Of a stretch of 64,000 nucleotides of DNA, positions 51,469-60,926 are shown piece after piece (within the stretch, counting starts at the first letter, position 1; each line of letters starts with the position of its first letter). The DNA is from an uncultured Lachnospiraceae bacterium (GTDB taxonomy: Bacteria; Bacillota; Clostridia; Lachnospirales; Lachnospiraceae), in NCBI GenBank assembly GCA_910585345.1, contig CAJUDS010000009.1, positions 1 through 64,000 of the forward strand, given 5' to 3'. Both the position numbers and the translations under genes were made by a program. Below the pieces are notes generated by a model. That model saw nothing but the letters and a program-made list of their open reading frames with translations, made no database searches and had not been told where the DNA came from.

Positions 51469-54400
51469 TTAACATTTTTCCACGCCAATGGTTACATTTT
51501 CCCCATTGATATCCCACGCTTTGCTGTGAACGGCCGCTCTGTCATACACAATTTCCTCTGCCAGAACCTTACCGCTGATTCCCTGCGCATTTTTGCGCAC
51601 AATCGCTGCAATCTTTTCATTCCCCTGTAGTGTTACAATAATATGATCCATAACCTCAAAGCCTGCCTCTTTGCGCATCGTCTGAATTTTACTGATCACT
51701 TCATATACAAATCCTTCCTCGCGCAGCGCTTCAGACAACTTGGTGTCCAGCACTACCGTAATGCCGCCGTAACTTTCTGACACAAAGCCTTCCACCTGGG
51801 CTGCGTCAATCAGCAGATCTTCTTTTTCCAGTACCTCTTTTTTCCCATCCAGTGTTACGGTAAGCGTGCCTTTTTCATTGATCTCGTCCATGGCTTTATT
51901 GCCGTTTAAACCTGCCAGCACTTCCTTCAAAGCATTAATCTGCCTGCCAAAGCGTCTCCCCAGTGTCTTTAGCTGCGGCTTGAAAGTATAAGAGGTAAAG
52001 TCCCTTACATCCTGGGAATAAACGACTTCTTTTACATTCAGTTCGTCTTCTATAATTTCCTGATAGAAATCGGATAACTCTTCCTGCGCCTTCACATACA
52101 TCCTGCCGATCGGCTGACGGTTTTTGATACCGGCAGTATTTCTCGCCGCCCGTCCCAGCACAACTGTCTCCAGCACGGATTCCATGTCCTCTTCCAGTTT
52201 TTTGTCAATTACAGACTCATCCGCTGCCGGAAAATCACATAAATGAATACTTTCCGGCGCCGACTGGTCTATACTTCTCACAAGATTCTGATAGATCTGC
52301 TCTGTCATAAAGGGGATCATCGGTGCGGCTGCCTTGGCAACCGTTACCAGCGCCGTATACAGGCTCATATAGGCATTGATCTTATCCTGCTCCATTCCTT
52401 TGGCCCAGAACCGCTCTCTCCCCCGCCTTACATACCAGTTGCTCATCTCATCCACAAAATCCTGCAGAGCCCTGGCTGCTTCCGGAATACGGTAATTTTC
52501 CAGATCGTAGTCAACCTCTTTCACAAGAGTATTCATCTTTGATAAAAGCCATTTATCCATCACCGGCAGTTTTTCATATTCCAGTTTATACTGTGTGGCG
52601 TCAAAGCCGTCAATATTGGCATACAACACAAAAAATGCATACGTATTCCACAGCGTACCCATAAACTTACGCTGCCCTTCCATTACCGCTTTGCCATGGA
52701 AACGGTTCGGAAGCCATGGTGCGGAATTGATATAAAAATACCAGCGGATAGCGTCTGCGCCATACTGTGCAAGCGCGTCAAAAGGATCTACCGCATTCCC
52801 CTTCGATTTACTCATCTTCTGACCGTTTTCATCCTGCACATGACCGAGGACAATCACATTTTCATAAGGCGCCTTGTTAAACAACAGGGTCGACTCCGCC
52901 AGCAGCGAATAAAACCAGCCCCTTGTCTGGTCCACTGCTTCAGAAATGAACTGCGCCGGGAACTGCTGCGCAAACAGCTCTTTGTTTTCAAACGGGTAAT
53001 GATGCTGTGCAAACGGCATGGCGCCAGAATCAAACCAGCAGTCGATTACCTCTGGTACGCGATGCATTTCTCCGCCGCACTGCGGGCACTTCACTGTAAT
53101 TTCATCAATATACGGCCGGTGAAGCTCTACCGTGCGCGCCTTTGGATTACCGCTCATCTGTTCCAGCTCTTCCCGGCTTCCGATGGCATGCATATGGCCG
53201 CATCCGCACTCCCATACATTCAGCGGCGTTCCCCAATACCGGTTACGGGAAATGCCCCAGTCCTGAATATTTTCCAGCCAGTCGCCAAAACGCCCCTTGC
53301 CGATCGACTCCGGTATCCAGTTGATCGTATTGTTATTGCGGATCAGGTCTTCGCGCACCGCTGTCATTTTGATAAACCAGGACTCCCGCGCATAATAGAT
53401 CAGCGGCGTGTCACACCGCCAGCAGAACGGATAATCATGCTCAAATTTCGGCGCGTCAAACAATTTGCCTTCTTTGTCCAAATCTTTTAAAATATCCGGA
53501 TCCGCGTCTTTGACAAACTTTCCTCCATAAGGAGTCTCCTCCGTCATATTGCCTCTGCCGTCTACAAACTGTACAAACGGAAGATCATATTTTCTGCCCA
53601 CCTGTGCGTCGTCTTCCCCGAAAGCCGGTGCGATGTGGACGATTCCCGTACCGTCCGACATCGTTACATAACTGTCGCATGTCACATAATGTCCTTTTTT
53701 CCGCTGCTTTGCCGCAGCCTCCCCCGCACAGGCAAACAGAGGTTCATACTCTTTATATTCCAAATCTTTTCCCGTATACGTCTCCAAAACCTCGTAAGCC
53801 GCCCGTCCGTTTTCCGTATCCGCCAGCCTGCCGAGCACTTTATCCAGCAGCGCCTGCGCCATATAATAGGTATAACCGTCCGCCGCCTTCACTTTCACAT
53901 AAGTCTCATCCGGATTTACGCAGAGCGCCACATTGGACGGCAGTGTCCACGGCGTCGTCGTCCACGCTAGGAAATACGCCTCTTCTCCGGCCACCCGGAA
54001 GCGTACGACCGCCGAGCGCTCTTTCACCGCCTTATACCCCTGTGCCACCTCATGCGAGGAAAGCGGCGTCCCGCACCGCGGACAGTAAGGTACAATTTTA
54101 AAGCCTTTGTATAGCAGTCCCTTCTTCCAGATCTCTTTTAAAGCCCACCACTCAGACTCAATATAATCATCGTGATAGGTCACATACGGATCATCCATAT
54201 CGGCCCAAAATCCTACTGTACCGGAAAAATCCTCCCACATGCCCTTGTATTTCCATACGCTCTCCTTACATTTGGAAATAAACGGATCAAGGCCGTACTC
54301 TTCGATCTGCTCTTTGCCGTCCAGGCCCAGCAGTTTTTCCACTTCCAGCTCCACCGGCAGGCCATGGGTATCCCAGCCCGCCTTTCTCGGTACCATATAC

Positions 54401-54627
54401 CCCTTCATTGTCCTGTAGCGGGGAATCATGTCTTTGATCACACGCGTCAGCACATGGCCGATGTGCGGCTTGCCGTTAGCAGTCGGCGGTCCGTCATAAA
54501 ACGTATAGGTCTCACCCTCTTTCCGGCTTTCCATACTTTTTTTGAAAATATCATTTTCCCGCCAGAATTTTTCGATTTCTTTTTCTCTTTCAACAAAGTT
54601 TAAATCTGTCGATACCTTTTGGTACAT
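51469..54627 (-). CDS. ileS: isoleucyl-tRNA synthetase, long (type 2) form
   Basis: IleS charges tRNA-Ile. The 1052-aa class I enzyme has HIGH in GKPHIGHVLTR, the editing domain (TTPWTLPSNVAL) and KMSKS in GQKMSKSKGNAVDP. Length and the YPFCWRCDTPLIYYARESWF region fit the eukaryote-like IleRS2 branch, which family knowledge associates with low mupirocin sensitivity; this was not tested. The start at 54627 has GGAGGG 9 nt upstream. Expression is controlled by an Ile-specific T-box, and a 245-nt structured stretch lies between the T-box terminator and the start. Confidence 0.95.
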   Translation of the reverse strand: MYQKVSTDLNFVEREKEIEKFWRENDIFKKSMESRKEGETYTFYDGPPTANGKPHIGHVLTRVIKDMIPRYRTMKGYMVPRKAGWDTHGLPVELEVEKLLGLDGKEQIEEYGLDPFISKCKESVWKYKGMWEDFSGTVGFWADMDDPYVTYHDDYIESEWWALKEIWKKGLLYKGFKIVPYCPRCGTPLSSHEVAQGYKAVKERSAVVRFRVAGEEAYFLAWTTTPWTLPSNVALCVNPDETYVKVKAADGYTYYMAQALLDKVLGRLADTENGRAAYEVLETYTGKDLEYKEYEPLFACAGEAAAKQRKKGHYVTCDSYVTMSDGTGIVHIAPAFGEDDAQVGRKYDLPFVQFVDGRGNMTEETPYGGKFVKDADPDILKDLDKEGKLFDAPKFEHDYPFCWRCDTPLIYYARESWFIKMTAVREDLIRNNNTINWIPESIGKGRFGDWLENIQDWGISRNRYWGTPLNVWECGCGHMHAIGSREELEQMSGNPKARTVELHRPYIDEITVKCPQCGGEMHRVPEVIDCWFDSGAMPFAQHHYPFENKELFAQQFPAQFISEAVDQTRGWFYSLLAESTLLFNKAPYENVIVLGHVQDENGQKMSKSKGNAVDPFDALAQYGADAIRWYFYINSAPWLPNRFHGKAVMEGQRKFMGTLWNTYAFFVLYANIDGFDATQYKLEYEKLPVMDKWLLSKMNTLVKEVDYDLENYRIPEAARALQDFVDEMSNWYVRRGRERFWAKGMEQDKINAYMSLYTALVTVAKAAAPMIPFMTEQIYQNLVRSIDQSAPESIHLCDFPAADESVIDKKLEEDMESVLETVVLGRAARNTAGIKNRQPIGRMYVKAQEELSDFYQEIIEDELNVKEVVYSQDVRDFTSYTFKPQLKTLGRRFGRQINALKEVLAGLNGNKAMDEINEKGTLTVTLDGKKEVLEKEDLLIDAAQVEGFVSESYGGITVVLDTKLSEALREEGFVYEVISKIQTMRKEAGFEVMDHIIVTLQGNEKIAAIVRKNAQGISGKVLAEEIVYDRAAVHSKAWDINGENVTIGVEKC

Positions 54628-54665
54628 CCATTTTCCCTCCATTTTTTAACTGCCGTTTCTTTTCC

Positions 54666-54859
54666 GAAAATGCTCCGCATTTCCGCCCGGTACAATACAC
54701 CTGACTCGAGAAATCTTTCTGCGATTTCTCTCGTTTCTGCGACATGAGCCGGATGGAAATGGTTCCATTTCCATCGGAAACAGCGAACAGCCGCCGGCAA
54801 ATAAATTTGCCGTTTCCTCTTCTCGTTTCCTTTCGAAAATGCTCCGCATTTCCGCCCGG
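54666..54859 (-). repeat. direct repeat of a 26-bp stem-loop unit in the ileS leader
   Basis: An identical 26-bp unit is found at 54666-54691 and 54834-54859, and each folds as a small hairpin (GAAATGC with GCATTTTC). Between them lie GAGAAATC/GATTTCTC, GATGGAAATGG/CCATTTCCATC and GGCAAA/TTTGCC hairpins. All are transcribed ahead of ileS. It resembles a short palindromic repeat insertion, not T-box sequence. Confidence 0.65.
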
Positions 54860-54872
54860 CTCATTGTTAACG

Positions 54873-55163
54873 CAAAAAATCCATGTCCGTAAAAGGACAT
54901 GGATAAAATCTCCGTGTTACCACCCGTTACGCATACTCCCGGCATTTGCGCATACGGCTATCTCCCTATGCTCATCCCGTTTTATATGGCTTCCCATAAC
55001 GGAGGAATTCCGCCGCCATTTACTCTGCTGCAATCACCACGCATTTCAACGCCGGGACTCAGAAGTGATATTCAGCCATTTCCTACTGGTACCGGGTTCA
55101 CACCATCCCCGGCTCTCTGGCACGTTTGGAAAATGCCTACTGTCTTCGTCATCGTCTTTCTCT
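54873..55163 (-). promoter_or_regulatory. isoleucine T-box leader of ileS with terminator
   Basis: The conserved T-box GGGTGGTAACACGGAG (complement of 54910-54925) precedes a strong terminator ATCCATGTCC/GGACATGGAT plus T-run (54873-54904). Stem I carries AGAGAGCCGG ... GGTGTGAACCCGG and a specifier loop GAATATCACTT with codon ATC (complement of 55067-55069), so uncharged tRNA-Ile should let transcription continue into ileS. Confidence 0.93.
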
Positions 55164-55169
55164 TGTTGT

Positions 55170-55199
55170 ATTATAAAGCCAGGATTTTGGCGATGTCAA
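55170..55199 (-). promoter_or_regulatory. promoter of the T-box-ileS transcript
   Basis: A perfect TTGACA (55194-55199), an 18-nt spacer and a perfect TATAAT (55170-55175) on the minus strand. Confidence 0.85.
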
Positions 55200-55278
55200 G
55201 AGCAAATACAGTTTCTTTCTTCTATCAATCGTAGAAATGATTGTCTGCATACCAGTCCTATTGCGCATAAAAACCGCT

Positions 55279-56256
55279 CTACCGTATAACCGCAAATATC
55301 ATTTCTGCCGCATAGGTCAAAAGCATCATAATTCCTCCCACCCGGGTAATCACCTTTCCTTTTTTTGAAAAGAGATACACTAAAATACTTATCCCGCTCA
55401 ATATAAGCATATCATAGATCGATGCTGTATTGACCCCAATGGGATGAATTGCCGAAGAAATGCCTAGTATAAATAAAACATTAAATATGTTGGAACCGAC
55501 GATATTTCCAACTGCAAGGCCGGCTTCTCCCTTTTTAGCCGCAACTACAGATGTAACCAGTTCCGGCAGCGACGTGCCCACGGCGACTATCGTAAGCCCT
55601 GTTAAAGTTTCCGACATCCCAAAAGCCTTTGCCACTGTCCTGGCTCCATAGATAACTGCCTGCCCGCCTCCAATAATCAAAGCTAAGCCCAATAAAATTA
55701 ACACGACACACTTCCAGAGGGGAATTTTTTCTCCGAATTCCTCATTCCCTGCCTTTTTCTTCGCATCCGCTATGAGATAAAATAGATAGCCGCAAAAGAA
55801 AGCGAGTAAAACGACACCCGTGAATCTGCCCACGCTGCCTACAATTTCTTCCATTTCACATCGCAGAAACGCTCCGTCAAACAATACTCCGGCGCTGGTC
55901 AGCAATAACAGCAGCACAGTCGATACAATAGAAATAGGAAAATCTCTTTTTAAAATCACCTGATCTACCGGCACCGGATGGATAACCGCACAAATGCCCA
56001 ATACGCCAAGCAGATTAAATGTATTGGAACCGGCCACATTACTTAATGCGATCTCATTTGCGCCCTGCAGCGCCGCCAAGGCGCTCACCGCCAATTCGGG
56101 CGCGCTTGTGCCCATCGCTACAATCGTCAGTCCAATAATGACTTTCGATATCTTAAAGTTTCCCGCAAGGGCGGAACTCCCATCTACAAAGAAATCAGCC
56201 CCTTTTATTAAAGAGATAAATCCCATCCCAAGCAATAATAAATGTAATCCTATCAT
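55279..56256 (-). CDS. CaCA-family cation antiporter (YrbG-like), probable Mn2+/Ca2+ exporter
   Basis: The 325-aa membrane protein has about ten helices and both alpha repeats of the calcium/cation antiporter family: GTSAPELAVSALAALQGA ... LSNVAGSNTFN and GTSLPELVTSVVAAKKGE ... VGNIVGSNIFN. By family it exchanges Na+ or H+ for a divalent cation. It is preceded by a yybP-ykoY riboswitch, which senses Mn2+, so Mn2+ export is the best guess. No other gene shares the transcript. Confidence 0.9.
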   Translation of the reverse strand: MIGLHLLLLGMGFISLIKGADFFVDGSSALAGNFKISKVIIGLTIVAMGTSAPELAVSALAALQGANEIALSNVAGSNTFNLLGVLGICAVIHPVPVDQVILKRDFPISIVSTVLLLLLTSAGVLFDGAFLRCEMEEIVGSVGRFTGVVLLAFFCGYLFYLIADAKKKAGNEEFGEKIPLWKCVVLILLGLALIIGGGQAVIYGARTVAKAFGMSETLTGLTIVAVGTSLPELVTSVVAAKKGEAGLAVGNIVGSNIFNVLFILGISSAIHPIGVNTASIYDMLILSGISILVYLFSKKGKVITRVGGIMMLLTYAAEMIFAVIR

Positions 56257-56362
56257 ACCTTTCCCTCCGCCAATATTATTTTTTACACGCAGCGTTCACG
56301 TAAATACCTCTTCCGGGTTTTGTGTTTCATATGGCCCGCTCCTGATACAGTTTGCCGGGGAA

Positions 56363-56416
56363 TAAAAAAAGCGAGATTTTACTGCAATTCTATGCAGTAA
56401 AAGTCTCGCTTTTTAT
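56363..56416 (-). terminator. riboswitch expression-platform terminator
   Basis: On the minus strand a 20-bp stem (AAAAGCGAGACTTTTACTGCA region with TGCAGTAAAATCTCGCTTTT) is followed by seven Ts. Its 5' arm includes the conserved GCGAGAC end of the aptamer, so ligand binding and terminator formation exclude each other. Confidence 0.85.
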
Positions 56417-56498
56417 AATATGCTCCGAAGGGTCCTCCCCTTGTATTGACGAAACACACTACGCAGTTCGTATTAACCACGCAAGCTACTCCCTAATA
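56397..56498 (-). promoter_or_regulatory. yybP-ykoY (Mn2+-sensing) riboswitch aptamer
   Basis: The leader holds the conserved blocks GGGAGTAGC (complement of 56485-56493), CGTCAATAC and GCGAGAC in the right order and spacing for the yybP-ykoY class. It has a TTGACA-17-TATATT promoter just upstream and a terminator that competes with the 3' arm, giving an ON switch when Mn2+ binds. Confidence 0.82.
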
Positions 56499-56507
56499 CC
56501 GATTATT

Positions 56508-56536
56508 AATATAGTAAATCATCTCCTGTTTGTCAA
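56508..56536 (-). promoter_or_regulatory. promoter of the riboswitch-antiporter transcript
   Basis: TTGACA (56531-56536), a 17-nt spacer and TATATT (56508-56513) on the minus strand, with the riboswitch beginning about 10 nt after the predicted start. Confidence 0.75.
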
Positions 56537-56570
56537 GATGAAGTTTCTCTTTCGATTTTCAGCAATGGGA

Positions 56571-56599
56571 TTGATTTCTTTCCCCACTTCTTCTATGAT
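56571..56599 (+). promoter_or_regulatory. promoter of pncB
   Basis: TTGATT (56571-56576), a 17-nt spacer and TATGAT (56594-56599), with an AGGAGG ribosome site about 17 nt later. Confidence 0.6.
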
Positions 56600-56626
56600 A
56601 GAGGGAAAGCATGTAGGAGGTGCATT

Positions 56627-58078
56627 ATGGACAGACAAAACCTGACCCTCATGACCGATCTGTACGAATTGACGATGATGCAGGGATATTTCCGACACAA
56701 AGACCAGAACGAAACCGTTATTTTCGACGTATTCTACCGCAACAATCCTTTAGACAGCGGCTACGCCATCTCTGCCGGTCTGGAACAAGTTATAAACTAT
56801 ATTAAAAATCTGCATTTTTCCAGGCAGGATATTGATTATCTCGCAAGTCTTGGTATTTTTGACAAAGACTTTCTGGATTATCTGGAAACGTTTCATTTCA
56901 GAGGCGATATCTATGCCATTCCGGAAGGCACTGTGATCTTCCCCCGAGAACCGCTGGTTAAAGTGATTGCCCCGATTATGGAAGCGCAGTTAGTGGAAAC
57001 GGCTATTTTAACCATTCTCAACCACCAATGTCTGATTGCCACAAAAGCATCCCGTGTCTGCTACGCGGCAAGAGGAGACGGTATTATGGAATTCGGTCTG
57101 CGGCGGGCACAGGGACCCGATGCAGGTATTTACGGTGCGAGAGCGGCTGTGATCGGCGGTTGTACAGGTACAAGCAATGTCCTGGCCGGACAGCTTTTTG
57201 ACATCCCTGTCAAAGGCACCCACGCCCATAGCTGGATTATGAGTTTTCCTGATGAATATACGGCATTTAAAACCTATGCGGACATGTACCCTTCCGCATG
57301 CATTCTGCTGGCAGACACCTATGATACGCTCAAATCCGGTGTACCCAACGCCATCCGCGTATTCCGGGAAATGAGGCAGGCCGGTATCCCTCTCACCTTT
57401 TACGGCATCCGTCTTGACAGCGGCGATCTCGCTTATCTGTCAAAAAAAGCACGTAAAATGCTGGATGCGGCAGGTTTCCCCGACGCTGTAATATCCGCTT
57501 CCAACGATCTGGATGAATTTCTGATCGACAGTTTAAAGGCACAGGGAGCCGCTATCACTTCCTGGGGAGTCGGCACAAATCTGATTACTTCCAAAGACTG
57601 TCCCTCTTTTGGCGGTGTATATAAACTGGCAGCAGTCATGAAAAAGGACGGCAGCTTCATTCCTAAAATAAAGCTGTCAGAAAATACGGAGAAAATTACA
57701 AATCCCGGCAACAAGACAATCTACCGTGTCTATGAAAAAGAAAGCGGTAAAATCAAAGCCGATTTGATTTGTCTCGTCGATGAAGCATACGCCGAAGACG
57801 AGCCCTTACTCCTGTTCGATCCCCACGCGCCTTGGAAAAAGACAAGGCTGGCGCCCGGCACTTACACGTTGCGCGAAATTATGGTTCCTGTATTCAGGAA
57901 CGGCGAATGTATTTATGAAACACCGAAAACCATGGAGATCAGAGAATACTGCCAGAAAGAGCTAAACACCCTGTGGGACGAAACAAGACGGCTCGTAAAC
58001 CCGCACAATGTCTATGTCGATCTTTCAAAGAAGTTATACGATATGAAAATCAGCCTGCTCGACCAGATGAGCCAATAA
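56627..58078 (+). CDS. pncB: nicotinate phosphoribosyltransferase
   Basis: PncB turns nicotinate and PRPP into nicotinate mononucleotide in NAD salvage. The 483-aa protein starts NLTMTDLYELTMMQGYF and has MEFGLRRAQGPDAG, GTHAHSWIMSF with the regulatory histidine and GIRLDSGDLAYLSKKAR. AGGAGG lies 7 nt before the ATG. It is monocistronic, ended by the hairpin at 58108-58135. Confidence 0.96.
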   Translation: MDRQNLTLMTDLYELTMMQGYFRHKDQNETVIFDVFYRNNPLDSGYAISAGLEQVINYIKNLHFSRQDIDYLASLGIFDKDFLDYLETFHFRGDIYAIPEGTVIFPREPLVKVIAPIMEAQLVETAILTILNHQCLIATKASRVCYAARGDGIMEFGLRRAQGPDAGIYGARAAVIGGCTGTSNVLAGQLFDIPVKGTHAHSWIMSFPDEYTAFKTYADMYPSACILLADTYDTLKSGVPNAIRVFREMRQAGIPLTFYGIRLDSGDLAYLSKKARKMLDAAGFPDAVISASNDLDEFLIDSLKAQGAAITSWGVGTNLITSKDCPSFGGVYKLAAVMKKDGSFIPKIKLSENTEKITNPGNKTIYRVYEKESGKIKADLICLVDEAYAEDEPLLLFDPHAPWKKTRLAPGTYTLREIMVPVFRNGECIYETPKTMEIREYCQKELNTLWDETRRLVNPHNVYVDLSKKLYDMKISLLDQMSQ

Positions 58079-58107
58079 ACAGCTTGTATTATAAAAATAA
58101 AAACTTT

Positions 58108-58135
58108 GGGCCGTTGTCTCCACCTGACAACGGCC
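58108..58135 (+). terminator. terminator of pncB
   Basis: A perfect 11-bp GC-rich stem GGGCCGTTGTC / GACAACGGCCC is followed by TATTTCATT. Confidence 0.8.
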
Positions 58136-58164
58136 CTATTTCATTACTATTTCTACCAACTTTG

Positions 58165-58710
58165 TCAGCCCTGCATCTGCCGCCCCAAAAATGCCGCCGC
58201 AGACAAGATCAGTTTCTTTTCCACTTCCCCCATCTTACTTTTGCTGTCGTCATTTAACAAAATGACTGCTCCAATCACATCCCCTTCACAGATAATCACT
58301 CCAATCGCTTCATGTACATATGCGCCGTCCTCTCCGTCAAAAATCTGTATGAAGTTCCGTTCTCCCCTGGAAGAGAGAAACGATTCACGTTTATCCAGCC
58401 GCTCTTCCAGTTCCTTGCTGATGGATTTGCCGATAGCATTTTTATACCCGCCTGAGGCCGCGATAAACTGGTCTCTGTCGGCAATGATCGCCGCATGCCC
58501 CGACACCTGGGCCAGACTTTCTGCATATTGTTTTGCAAACGTATTCATCTCACCGATTGGCGAATACTTTTTTAATATAATTTCTCCCTCTCTGTCAGTA
58601 AAAATTTCCAGCGGATCGCTCTCCCGGATGCGAAGCGTCCTCCTGATCTCCTTCGGTATCACAATGCGTCCCAAATCATCTATTCTTCTAACAATTCCCG
58701 TTGCTTTCAT
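58165..58710 (-). CDS. spoVT: stage V sporulation protein T
   Basis: SpoVT adjusts sigma-G-dependent genes in the forespore. The 181-aa protein has the AbrB swapped-hairpin domain (MKATGIVRRIDDLGRIVIPKEIRRTLRI, residues 1-45) and a C-terminal GAF domain (about 60-178). Length matches the family. GGAGG lies 10 nt before the ATG; a much longer in-frame extension upstream would run into the next gene and is not used. Confidence 0.95.
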   Translation of the reverse strand: MKATGIVRRIDDLGRIVIPKEIRRTLRIRESDPLEIFTDREGEIILKKYSPIGEMNTFAKQYAESLAQVSGHAAIIADRDQFIAASGGYKNAIGKSISKELEERLDKRESFLSSRGERNFIQIFDGEDGAYVHEAIGVIICEGDVIGAVILLNDDSKSKMGEVEKKLILSAAAFLGRQMQG

Positions 58711-58832
58711 AGTTATGCTTCCTCCATTGACTCTGTCTTTCTTGCAAATACTTTGTGGTACTATTATTTGTAAGTGGAGGTTTTTTATACCTGCTATATT
58801 TTCAGAAAGCATCCCACTGCTATTGAACTGCG

Positions 58833-60926
58833 CTATGAGATCACACTGCCGTTCATCAGCTTCATCTCCATCTGCAGCCATTCTGTTTCCGACATTTTCA
58901 TTACATTTTTCACACGCTGGCTTACAATCACAGGATCGTAGGGTTTGGTAATCACATCCACAGCCCCGTATTCCAATGCTTTTATCTCGTTTTCACGCTC
59001 TTCACTGGCAGTAATGACAATAATCGGTATATGCGAAAAAACAGAATTTCCCTGTAATTTTTGAATCAGCTCAAATCCGTCCATCTCCGGCATAAAAATA
59101 TCCGTTATAATAATACTGATATTTCTTACCGACTCGTTTAATATTTCTAAGGCTTCCCGCCCATTTCCCGCCTCAAAATAACGGTACGAGCTCCCAAGCG
59201 CATCCCGCAGGGAACAACGCAGCATCCGCACATCATCCACAAGCAAAATGCCTTTTTTGTATACATTCTCCTTGTCAGTATGCAATGCTTCCTGCGCCAT
59301 CAGCTTTTCATATTCTTCAATCATCAGAGGTTTTGCAAAATAATAGCCCTGTATCTTATCACAGCCCACATTCTGCAAAAATTCTAACTGTTCTCTTGTT
59401 TCGATTCCTTCCGCTACCGTGCTGATCTGTAATAGTCTTGCCATACGGACAATGCTGATCAGTATATTTCCTGCTCTCTGGGAAGAAGAGAGTTCTTCCA
59501 TAAACTGCATATCAATTTTCAGCGTATCAATCGGCATCTCTTTCAACATATTTAAAGAAGAATAACCGCTTCCGAAATCATCCATCAAAAGCTCAAACCC
59601 ACGCTCCTGCAGATTTGATACGAGCGTTATGAACTCTCTTGGCTTTTCGGTATATGCGCTTTCCGTAATTTCCAGCCGCAGTAGATTTTTCGGTATCTGG
59701 TATTTCTGCAAAAGCGCTTCAATGGCATTTCCGATCCCCGGATTATATAAATCCACCCTGGACACATTTACAGAAATTGGCACCGCACTGCCATTTCTCT
59801 GCATTCTTGCCAAAAGTTTGCATACTTCTTCCCATGTATATAGATCTAACTGCCTGATAAAGCCATTTTTTTCAAAAAGAGGCACAAAAACGCTCGGTTT
59901 GATCACACCCATCTCAGGATGCTTCCAACGCACCAACGCCTCTGCACTGATTGGGCGCTCTGTACGCGCGTCATAAATCGGCTGCAGCATCACATAAAAC
60001 TGTCTCTCTTCCAAAGCCTGTTCCATGTCTGCAATGATACGCTGTTCATTCCGGTAGCGCTCTGCCATTTCTACATTATAATAAGCATACCGTTCTCCGC
60101 GCTTTTTCTCAATATCCATCAATGAAAATTTGGCGCGGTCACACATGACGGAAACCGGCAGTTCAGTATCGTCGATTTTATAAATACCGCATTCCAAATT
60201 GAAATGACACTCCTTACGCAGCGTTTCCATCCGCTCTTCCACATACCGGAAAAAACGCACTTCTTCATTTCCCCTGACATTAGGAATGCAGCAGACAAAG
60301 TTATCGGCAATAATCCTTCCATATGTGCCTTTCACACCGATTCCTTCCCGCAATATTGCGGAAAATTCCAGAAGTATGATATCACCCTTTTCATTGCCGT
60401 AAAAATCATTCACTACCGTAAAGCCTTTGATGTTAAAATACATCATCACATACGGAATATCACTGTTTTTTAAGAGCATATCCTTCGTCCGGCCATAAAA
60501 TGTCAGCGCAGTATACAACCCTGTAAAGGAATCCCTGTCATGGAACGCACGATTAATAACGCTTCCCGCCCTGTTTCTGAGCGCTTTGTCATAGTAAGGC
60601 TTGAGAATAAAGTCCTCCGCTCCTAAGGAAAGCGCCTTTTCGATCTGCCCATTCATTGCCGAAAGCGCGTTGACGACTACAGGGATATGCGCAGTCCCTC
60701 CGTTTTTTTTCACACGTTCCAAAAATTGAAAGCCATCTGTTTCCGGCAGTATAATATCAACAAAAATCAAATCGATATCGTTTCTTGTATCCAGTATATC
60801 CTGTGCCTTACGCCCGTCAGATGCTTCCAGGACTTCATACTCTCTGTCTTTATTTAATATTTTCCCGATCTTCTCTCTGTCTTCTTCCGAAGATGCAACG
60901 ATCAAAATTGTTTTGCGTTCTCTCAT
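58833..60926 (-). CDS. REC-GGDEF-EAL-REC signalling protein, probable c-di-GMP phosphodiesterase
   Basis: The 697-aa cytoplasmic protein has a receiver domain (about 5-125, phospho-acceptor in IFVDIILPETDG), a GGDEF domain with a lost active motif (IADNF instead of GGDEF), an EAL domain with its metal and catalytic residues in place (AEALVRWKHP, NVSRVDLYN, LEITESAY, MDDFGSGYSS, TLKIDMQF, VAEGIET) and a second receiver (about 575-690, IITDIFMPEMDG). It should degrade c-di-GMP under two phosphorylation inputs. Its start overlaps the end of the chemoreceptor gene by 4 nt, so receptor and enzyme are made together. Confidence 0.9.
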   Translation of the reverse strand: MRERKTILIVASSEEDREKIGKILNKDREYEVLEASDGRKAQDILDTRNDIDLIFVDIILPETDGFQFLERVKKNGGTAHIPVVVNALSAMNGQIEKALSLGAEDFILKPYYDKALRNRAGSVINRAFHDRDSFTGLYTALTFYGRTKDMLLKNSDIPYVMMYFNIKGFTVVNDFYGNEKGDIILLEFSAILREGIGVKGTYGRIIADNFVCCIPNVRGNEEVRFFRYVEERMETLRKECHFNLECGIYKIDDTELPVSVMCDRAKFSLMDIEKKRGERYAYYNVEMAERYRNEQRIIADMEQALEERQFYVMLQPIYDARTERPISAEALVRWKHPEMGVIKPSVFVPLFEKNGFIRQLDLYTWEEVCKLLARMQRNGSAVPISVNVSRVDLYNPGIGNAIEALLQKYQIPKNLLRLEITESAYTEKPREFITLVSNLQERGFELLMDDFGSGYSSLNMLKEMPIDTLKIDMQFMEELSSSQRAGNILISIVRMARLLQISTVAEGIETREQLEFLQNVGCDKIQGYYFAKPLMIEEYEKLMAQEALHTDKENVYKKGILLVDDVRMLRCSLRDALGSSYRYFEAGNGREALEILNESVRNISIIITDIFMPEMDGFELIQKLQGNSVFSHIPIIVITASEERENEIKALEYGAVDVITKPYDPVIVSQRVKNVMKMSETEWLQMEMKLMNGSVIS

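Noticed and set aside
54646..54945. 99-aa frame over the T-box terminator and leader repeats of ileS
   Set aside because: Its codons are the repeated stem-loops and T-box; it is a shadow of RNA structure, not a gene.
58710..58881. 57-residue N-terminal extension of SpoVT
   Set aside because: It would overlap the upstream signalling gene, and the family starts at MKATGIVRRIDD.
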